In this document: positions 1 to 4,429 of the stretch, piece after piece
Numbering within the stretch: the stretch's first letter is position 1
Layout of the letters: every line of letters starts with the position of its first letter
NCBI GenBank assembly: GCA_002343455.1
Contig: DDSR01000098.1
Coordinates: forward strand, 219-7,688
DNA from: Deltaproteobacteria bacterium UBA2385
Lineage (GTDB): Bacteria; Myxococcota_A; UBA796; UBA2385
Length of the DNA: 7,470 nucleotides
Direction of reading: 5' to 3'
The notes under the pieces: generated by a model
Seen by the model: only the letters and a program-made list of their open reading frames with translations
Database searches by the model: none
What the model was told of the DNA's origin: nothing
Program-made: the position numbers and the translations under genes

Positions 1-155
1 CGGACCAGCGCCACCAGGCTCGCCCGGACCCGGCCGGCAGCCGCCCGTAGCTCCTCGTCGAGGGCCCCCGCGGGCGCCCGGAAGCGCAGCCGCCGGTCCT
101 CGACCCAGAGCACCGCCCCGGCGGAGACCAGCGCCAGCAGCACATCGGGGGCCAT
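1..155 (-). CDS. TubC N-terminal docking domain-like small protein (partial, 3' end outside window)
   Basis: The first 51 residues are visible; the gene continues past base 1. The peptide starts MAPDVLLALVSAGAVLWVED and continues through RRLRFRAPAGAL, then DEELRAAAGRVRASLVALV. This pattern (helix, short GxxLW hairpin with L.FRAP.GAL, then two helices of the form L...R..L..L) matches the TubC N-terminal docking fold first known from hybrid NRPS/PKS lines, and also common as a free-standing small protein. Its ATG shares one base with the TGA stop of the primase (TGATG) and is preceded by GGGGGAG five bases upstream, so translation is probably coupled. There is no sign of a biosynthetic cluster, so a partner-docking role on the element is inferred only from resemblance. 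The protein is short or continues into another domain beyond the window. Confidence 0.6.
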   Translation of the reverse strand, partial: MAPDVLLALVSAGAVLWVEDRRLRFRAPAGALDEELRAAAGRVRASLVALV

Positions 156-2494
156 CACAGCTCCCCCTCCTCGAAGGTCGTCCTGGGGTGGCGGGTGGCG
201 GCTGGTGGCGCATCCTCGGGGGACTTCGTCCCTGGCGAGAATTCGCAGGCGTCTGCGCGTAGGCGATCGCGGTCCTTGATCACCGCCTCCGGGCACCCGC
301 CACCGAAGCGCCACCCGCCACCCGGCTCCGGAGTGGCCAGCAGGCGCAGCCCAGCCCAGCAACGGACGCCCTTGCTGCCCTTCACGGCCTCGAAGGCACG
401 CTCTCGCAAGCCGTTGGCGAAGGCCTTCTGCGACCGGGGGCGCTCGCCGTTGCCCTGGCACCATGCGACGTAGGCCTCGTAGAGCTCACGCGCGGTGACG
501 CGCAGGCCCGGCGCCGGGCTCGTCGCCTCCTCCAGGAAGGGGCCGAGCACGTCCATCTCGTCACGGTACGAAGCCGTCGCCGCCTTCACCGCCTCGGGCG
601 CGCCCAGGCCGTGCTCGCGCCAGTCCATGCAGCCGCGCACCGCCCAGGCGAGGATGCCAGGCAGCTCGGCGGCCAGCTTCTCCAGCAGCTTCGGGTCCCG
701 CTCGCCCTCGGGGATGGTCACGGTGAAGGGCACGAGCCGGATGCGGCGCCAGATGCCGTGATCGTTGCCCCGCACGGTGGGCTTGTGGTTGGCGGCCAGC
801 CAGAGCTTGAAGGTGGGCCGGAACTCGAAGAACTCGCGGAAGAGGAAGCGCGCCGTGATGATGTCGCCGCCGGTGATCTGCTTGACCAGGGCCTCGGCCA
901 GGGGCACGCCGGCCTCGGCCTCGACGGCGGAGACGAATCGGGTGCCGACGAGGCGGGCCAGGTCGTTGCGGACCCCCTCGCCCTCGCGGCGGAGGAAGGT
1001 CGTGAAGTCGGTCTGGGTGGCGTAGTCGCCGAGCAGCGCCCGGACGGTCTCCAGGAAGGTGCTCTTGCCGTTGGCGCCGGTGCCGTAGAGCAGGAGCAGG
1101 ACCTGCTCGCTGGTGTGGCCGGTGAGCGCGTAGCCGACGGCCCGCTGGAGGAAGCCGACCAGGGCCTGGTCGCCGCCCATGCAGCGCAGCAGGAATGCGT
1201 CCCAGCGCGGGCAGGTGGCGGCCGGGTCGAAGGCGACCGGGGCCCGCCGCGTGAGCAGATCGGCCCGGTCGTGGGGACGCAGCCGACCGGTACGCAGGTC
1301 CAGCGTGCCGTTCTCGACGTTGAACAGGTCGGGGTCGCGGTCGAGCTCGTCGGTGGCGACGGGCATCAGGGCCTGGGCGAGGCCGGTCATGGCGGCGATG
1401 CGGGCCGCCGACTCGCTGTCGAGCGCGTGCTTGACGAGCTGGTCGCGGGCCTCGGGCTCGTCCAGGGTGCCGGCCTCGGCGGCGACCGCGCGCAGCGTGT
1501 CACGGCACCAGCGGGTGGCCCCGCCGTCGGTGTCGCGGGTCCAGCGCTTGCTGTCGAAGAACAGCCAGGCGCCCCAGGTGTGCACATAGCGGAAGCGATC
1601 GCCGGCGAAGGCGGCGAAGCGCTCGGCGTTGCCGAGGTCGGTGCGGTTCGCGGCCAGCAGCACCGAGGTCGGCTGGTAGCGCACCGCGCTGTGGGCGATG
1701 CCCGCCACCTCGTCGTCGTCGAGAGGCGGCTGGCAGCGTGCGCGGCTCGTCTGGCGAAGCGCATCGAGGATGGTCTCGAGGTCGGCCCCGCGGCGCCGCA
1801 TGGCCCCGGCCAGGCTCAGCAGCGCGCTGTTGCGCTCGCCCGATGGGATGGGCGGGCCAGCCTCACCTCCGCCCTTGTCGACGCGGCGGTCCCGGCGGCG
1901 GTGCTGGCGGTCGGCGGCGACGGCCCCGTCCACGTCGAGGGGGCGGCCGTCGCAGTGCTCCAGCCAGGCCAGCGAGGCCCGCTCGGGCGGGCAGGCCGCG
2001 ACGTACCAGATCCGGCTGATGTCGCGCGCGGCCCGGTCGGCCAGGTTGCCCAGGGCCCCGTTCGCCGCGACCCAGACCGCGTCATACTCGTCGGGAAGCA
2101 CCGGCCTGGAGACCAGGACGACGACGCGGAAGCAGCAGTCGTCGGGGCCGTCTGCCAGGTGGGAGAAGGAGCTGTAGGCCAGCCAGGCCCAGCCCCGCTG
2201 CGCCAGGCGGGCGCGGACCGACTCGGCCGCCTCGCTGGTGAGGTGGTCGTAGTCGAGGACCAGGGCGGTAGCGTGCGCGACGTTGCGCTTGCCGCGGGTC
2301 GTGCCCGGGGCGTAGGCGACCGCCGAGAAGGCCGCCGTGCCCTTCTTGGTCGCGGTCACCTTGTGCCGGGGGCCGACCAGGTCCAGCACCCGCCCCTCCC
2401 AGGGCTCAGGCACGCGGGCGCGCTCGTCCTTGAAGCGGACGGCGGGCAGCGTGGTCTCCGCGACGCGGAGCAGGGCAGGGGCGGGCGAGGACAC
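155..2494 (-). CDS. Primase-polymerase / D5-type SF3 helicase replication protein
   Basis: Phage/plasmid-type primase that would synthesise primers and unwind DNA at the element's origin. From the GTG start (779 aa), an N-terminal PrimPol-like region holds an acidic DYDH motif (81-84), a Y-S-S-F-S-H stretch (107-112) and RVVVLVSRP (123-131). A PriCT-1-like helical segment follows (about 218-274), then a D5_N-like region (about 295-445). The superfamily 3 helicase core has Walker A GTGANGKST (471-479), an acidic Walker B region (about 518-526), QITGGD (539-544), sensor Asn in LAANHKP (N569) and the IWRRIRLVPF arginine-finger region (581-590). A winged-helix-like tail is likely at 645-720. Start choice: an in-frame TTG at 2512 adds six residues but has no Shine-Dalgarno, while GTG at 2494 has GGAG six bases upstream. 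Length fits the family. It lies 38 bases after the Bro-N gene and overlaps the next gene by one base, indicating one operon. The helicase assignment is firm; the polymerase activity is inferred. Confidence 0.93.
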   Translation of the reverse strand: MSSPAPALLRVAETTLPAVRFKDERARVPEPWEGRVLDLVGPRHKVTATKKGTAAFSAVAYAPGTTRGKRNVAHATALVLDYDHLTSEAAESVRARLAQRGWAWLAYSSFSHLADGPDDCCFRVVVLVSRPVLPDEYDAVWVAANGALGNLADRAARDISRIWYVAACPPERASLAWLEHCDGRPLDVDGAVAADRQHRRRDRRVDKGGGEAGPPIPSGERNSALLSLAGAMRRRGADLETILDALRQTSRARCQPPLDDDEVAGIAHSAVRYQPTSVLLAANRTDLGNAERFAAFAGDRFRYVHTWGAWLFFDSKRWTRDTDGGATRWCRDTLRAVAAEAGTLDEPEARDQLVKHALDSESAARIAAMTGLAQALMPVATDELDRDPDLFNVENGTLDLRTGRLRPHDRADLLTRRAPVAFDPAATCPRWDAFLLRCMGGDQALVGFLQRAVGYALTGHTSEQVLLLLYGTGANGKSTFLETVRALLGDYATQTDFTTFLRREGEGVRNDLARLVGTRFVSAVEAEAGVPLAEALVKQITGGDIITARFLFREFFEFRPTFKLWLAANHKPTVRGNDHGIWRRIRLVPFTVTIPEGERDPKLLEKLAAELPGILAWAVRGCMDWREHGLGAPEAVKAATASYRDEMDVLGPFLEEATSPAPGLRVTARELYEAYVAWCQGNGERPRSQKAFANGLRERAFEAVKGSKGVRCWAGLRLLATPEPGGGWRFGGGCPEAVIKDRDRLRADACEFSPGTKSPEDAPPAATRHPRTTFEEGEL

Positions 2495-2532
2495 GGCGGA
2501 CTCCAGGCGCAACGAGGGAGGAGGGGGCAGGC

Positions 2533-3522
2533 TCAGGCGGCGTCTTTGGGAGCTGCGGCCGCGGCATCGGGCGTTTCGACAGGCGCCTCGACGGGCTCGC
2601 TGTGCACGGGCTCACAGCCCATCGCGTCCAGCACCTCCTCGATGAGCGCCTCGGCCGCCCCGTTGTAGGCCCAGGACAGCACCCGACGGGGCTCGCCGCT
2701 CTCCGTCCGGCCGTAGCGCCGCAGCACCCGGCGGCTGTACGACCGGTGCCCGCGCAGGCCCAGCACCGAGCTGATCCGCTCCACCTTCTCCTTCGTCACG
2801 CCCCAGCGCCGCGCGATCTGACCGGGCGTCACCCACCGCTCCGACTCGGGCTTGAGCACGGCCAGATCCGCGTCCAGCGCGATCTCCGCCGCGGTCACCT
2901 GCAGGCTGGCGACCTCCTCAGGGGTCAGCAGGCGGGCCTCCTCCAGCCGGTCGATCGTCCGGTGCAGGGTCTGGACCTGGAGCCGCCGGTCGCAGAAGTC
3001 GACCCAACGCTCCCGGGTGGTCGCCTGCTGGCCCAGCCGCACCTCGCGGCGCTCGGCCACGGTCGGCCGAGGCGGCGGCGGCGCCAGGGTCACCAGCACC
3101 AGGGTGGGGCTCCGGGTGCCCTCCGGCTGGTAGGCCCCCGTTCGGACGAGCTGGGGCATCACCTCCTCGGCCAGGAAGCGACGCAGGTCCTGGCCGAGCT
3201 TCTTGCGCGTCTTGATGAGGGCCAGGTGCAGGCCGGACTCGAAGAGCAGCAGCAGGCTGTTGTGGGCGTGGGGCGAGACGCCCTCGGCGCCGGGCAGCTC
3301 CTTGAAGGCCGCGAGGTCCTCGCCGGCCAGGACGACATAGTCCTTGCCCTCGATGAACTCGTCCTTCCACTCGCCCAGGATGGTGTTGGGGAAGCGCTTG
3401 CCCTCGTCGTGGTAGCCGAGGCGAGCGCCGATGTGGCGGGCGATCCAGGCCGGGCGGCCCTGCCAGGTGACGGTGATCAGGGGGTTGCCCTGGAAGCTGT
3501 GGGTGAAGGTCGGAAGCGACAC
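2533..3522 (-). CDS. Bro-N domain antirepressor-like protein
   Basis: The N-terminal 130 residues read as a Bro-N domain: a F-Q-G-N-P-L-I-T-V strand, P-A-W-I-A-R-H-I-G-A-R-L-G-Y, then S-G-L-H-L-A-L-I-K-T-R-K-K (about 96-108) and L-A-E-E-V-M-P-Q-L-V-R-T-G-A-Y (117-131), the family's hallmark end. This domain occurs in phage antirepressors and viral BRO proteins and binds DNA. The middle is charged and helical (about 155-215). The C-terminal region (230-301) contains a likely helix-turn-helix starting W-V-T-P-G-Q-I-A-R-R-W-G-V-T, followed by conserved-looking G-L-R-G-H and S-W-A-Y-N. The last 20 residues are Ala/Pro-rich. Start: ATG at 3534 lacks a clear ribosome site; GTG at 3522 has GGAG six bases upstream and is preferred (329 aa). 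It sits directly upstream of the primase. A role in switching the element's gene expression is inferred; its target is unknown. Confidence 0.85.
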   Translation of the reverse strand: MSLPTFTHSFQGNPLITVTWQGRPAWIARHIGARLGYHDEGKRFPNTILGEWKDEFIEGKDYVVLAGEDLAAFKELPGAEGVSPHAHNSLLLLFESGLHLALIKTRKKLGQDLRRFLAEEVMPQLVRTGAYQPEGTRSPTLVLVTLAPPPPRPTVAERREVRLGQQATTRERWVDFCDRRLQVQTLHRTIDRLEEARLLTPEEVASLQVTAAEIALDADLAVLKPESERWVTPGQIARRWGVTKEKVERISSVLGLRGHRSYSRRVLRRYGRTESGEPRRVLSWAYNGAAEALIEEVLDAMGCEPVHSEPVEAPVETPDAAAAAPKDAA

Positions 3523-3566
3523 GAGTGACTCCATGGGAGAGGCCCTGGCGGGCCGGTGGAGCCCCG

Positions 3567-3588
3567 CCCTCGCCGGGCGAGGCGAGGG
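3567..3588. repeat. Intercistronic hairpin upstream of the Bro-N gene
   Basis: CCCTCGCC at 3567-3574 pairs perfectly with GGCGAGGG at 3581-3588 around a six-base loop. It lies in the gap between the 77-aa gene stop and the Bro-N start. No T-run follows on the minus strand, so it is not a canonical terminator; it could stabilise or attenuate the operon transcript. Confidence 0.45.
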
Positions 3589-3591
3589 GGA

Positions 3592-3825
3592 TCAGGTGCG
3601 GGAGGGGGCCGATCGCAGGGCGCGGCGCACGCGGCGCTCGAAGCGCTCGACGGCGTCCAGGTCGGGGAAGTCCAGGTCGAGGCGGACGCCGCCCTCCTCG
3701 ATGGTCAGCGTGGTGGGGCCGTCGTCGGCGCGCTCGACCCGCACGTCCGGGTCCTGCAGCGTGGCGTGAGCCGTGAGCGAACCGAGCTCGAGGGCCAGGC
3801 CGGGGACGAGGGAGGGGGCGCTCAT
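3592..3825 (-). CDS. Small unknown protein, 77 aa
   Basis: Not recognised. The 77-residue protein is acidic in the middle and basic at the end: a predicted strand segment (VRVERADDGPTTLTIEEGG, then VRLDLDFPDL) is followed by an amphipathic helix D-A-V-E-R-F-E-R-R-V-R-R-A-L-R. No signal peptide or membrane span is apparent. ATG overlaps the previous gene's TGA by four bases (ATGA), and GGAGG stands six bases upstream, so the start is secure and translational coupling is likely. Its position between an unknown small gene and a Bro-N gene in an element operon suggests an accessory regulatory or structural partner, but that is position only. Confidence 0.72.
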   Translation of the reverse strand: MSAPSLVPGLALELGSLTAHATLQDPDVRVERADDGPTTLTIEEGGVRLDLDFPDLDAVERFERRVRRALRSAPSRT

Positions 3826-4058
3826 CGGGCACCTCCCGCCATCGGATCGGAGAGGAGCCGGAGGTCGTCGTCGAAGCCCTGCTGGTCACGATCGAGCGAC
3901 TCGGGAGCCACGCCCAGGCGGGCGGCCACTTCGGCGCGGGCTTCCTCGATGACGAGCGCTGCCAGACCCTCGGCGAGGAGGTCCAGCGCTTGGGAGAAGG
4001 ACCGCTCGGCGTCCTGACGAGGGACGGGAACGGCGCGGATGGTCAGTGGATGCTTCAC
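3822..4058 (-). CDS. Small unknown protein, 78 aa, first gene of the leftward operon
   Basis: Not recognised. The protein begins M-K-H-P-L-T-I-R-A-V-P-V-P and continues as a probable long helix (F-S-Q-A-L-D-L-L-A-E-G-L-A-A-L-V-I-E-E-A-R), then a shorter acidic region with L-G-V-A-P-E-S-L. There is no membrane span or signal peptide. The frame is open further up to a GTG at 4118, but that start lies inside a candidate sigma-54 promoter; GTG at 4058 has GAGG a few bases upstream and is chosen. It would be the leader gene of a five-gene minus-strand operon, preceded by an inverted repeat that includes its ribosome-binding sequence. Its stop overlaps the next start (ATGA), supporting real coding. 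Function is unknown. Confidence 0.65.
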   Translation of the reverse strand: MKHPLTIRAVPVPRQDAERSFSQALDLLAEGLAALVIEEARAEVAARLGVAPESLDRDQQGFDDDLRLLSDPMAGGAR

Positions 4059-4060
4059 GG

Positions 4061-4099
4061 GGTCCTCGGCGATGCCCGTCGTTGGGCGTGCCGAGGACC
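4061..4099. promoter_or_regulatory. 10-bp perfect inverted repeat over leader-gene start site and RBS
   Basis: GGTCCTCGGC (4061-4070) and GCCGAGGACC (4090-4099) are exact inverse complements with a 19-bp spacer, and the spacer contains a smaller GCCC/GGGC pair. The proximal arm includes the GAGG ribosome site of the gene starting at 4058; the distal arm overlaps the predicted sigma-54 start at about 4091. It could be a dimeric operator, or, in transcripts starting further upstream, a hairpin hiding the ribosome site. Confidence 0.55.
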
Positions 4100-4100
4100 A

Positions 4101-4117
4101 ATGCGACGGGCGTGCCA
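4101..4117 (-). promoter_or_regulatory. Candidate sigma-54 promoter for the leftward operon
   Basis: Read on the minus strand, TGGCACG, four bases, TCGCAT. The -24 half is a full match to TGGCACG; the -12 half is TCGC rather than TTGC. GG (4116-4115) and GC (4104-4103) are separated by the required ten bases. Predicted start is about 4091, giving a leader of roughly 33 bases before the GTG at 4058. No convincing sigma-70 pair is seen here. Confidence 0.5.
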
Positions 4118-4179
4118 CGGTCGAGAACGCCGATGGCTGCGGGATCGTCTGGTCACCCGACGACGACTGTCCGCCCGCC

Positions 4180-4305
4180 GGGCCGCAATCCGGAGCAGTC
4201 GAGCCTCATGGGCCCCGCCATGGGCCGCATCTCCCCCCGGTCGAGCCGCATCCGACGCTCCGTGAGCCGCACCCGCGGAGGTTTGAGCCGCAATGGCCCG
4301 CATGG
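4180..4305. repeat. Six-unit array with exact 21-bp period, 9-bp core and variable 12-bp spacers
   Basis: Units start at 4180, 4201, 4222, 4243, 4264 and 4285. Their first nine bases are GGGCCGCAA, GAGCCTCAT, GGGCCGCAT, GAGCCGCAT, GAGCCGCAC and GAGCCGCAA, so the core is G(A/G)GCCGCA plus a variable base; on the minus strand it reads NTGCGGCTC. The remaining 12 bases of each unit show no obvious similarity to each other. The register is exact through all six units and fades at 4306 and before 4180. A 21-bp period is two DNA turns, so all cores face the same side. It occupies the middle of a divergent intergenic region between two candidate sigma-54 promoters. Likely a protein-binding array: either enhancer sites or replication iterons. 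It is too short per unit to be CRISPR. Confidence 0.85.
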
Positions 4306-4372
4306 CCTTGGCCGTTGGCCCTCAGGGGCCGGGCAGGATCCGCCTGCGATGGCCCTTGACAAACGGCCCCCG

Positions 4373-4390
4373 CTGGCATCCCTTTTGCAT
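4373..4390 (+). promoter_or_regulatory. Candidate sigma-54 promoter for the recombinase
   Basis: CTGGCATCCCTTTTGCAT fits the -24/-12 consensus: TGGCA at 4374-4378, TTGCA at 4385-4389, GG (4375-4376) and GC (4387-4388) separated by exactly ten bases. Predicted start is about 4400, thirty bases before the ATG. A TTGACA at 4356-4361 resembles a -35 box but has no good -10 at 16-18 bp. Confidence 0.6.
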
Positions 4391-4392
4391 GA

Positions 4393-4403
4393 GTCGGCCC
4401 GAC
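4393..4403. promoter_or_regulatory. Palindrome at the predicted recombinase transcription start
   Basis: GTCGG-C-CCGAC is a perfect 5-1-5 palindrome covering the predicted start at about 4400, a position suited to a repressor operator. It is short, and in GC-rich DNA could be chance. Confidence 0.3.
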
Positions 4404-4429
4404 AGAGCCCCGACCCCTCAGGAGAAGCA

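Noticed and set aside
611..2668. 685-aa plus-strand open frame
   Set aside because: It is the reverse shadow of the primase, rich in G, A, V and L without domain signatures, and lies opposite a clear SF3 helicase.
4084..4116. Direct repeat GGGCGTGCC at 4084-4092 and 4108-4116
   Set aside because: Only two copies, 24 bp apart, partly explained by the sigma-54 motif and the inverted-repeat arm; not enough to call separately.
4180..4305. CRISPR array
   Set aside because: A 9-bp repeat and 12-bp spacer are far below CRISPR dimensions and no cas gene is nearby.
4317..4330. Small palindrome GGCCC-TCAG-GGGCC between array and promoter
   Set aside because: Five base pairs in very GC-rich DNA is within chance.
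4153..4362. Minus-strand frame across the array with a heptad-like M-R-L repeat
   Set aside because: The start is an unsupported TTG with no ribosome site, and the repeat reflects the DNA cores read in frame. A coding role cannot be excluded but has no positive evidence.
4356..4384. Sigma-70 promoter from TTGACA at 4356-4361
   Set aside because: No hexamer at 16-18 bp resembles TATAAT, while the overlapping -24/-12 match is good. It could still be a secondary promoter.
4046..4429. Longer recombinase start giving a 128-residue Arg/Ser-rich N-terminal extension
   Set aside because: The resolvase domain begins right at ATG 4430, which has AGGAG five bases upstream. The extension runs through the 21-bp array and the promoter, and its repeated residues follow only from 21 being a multiple of three.
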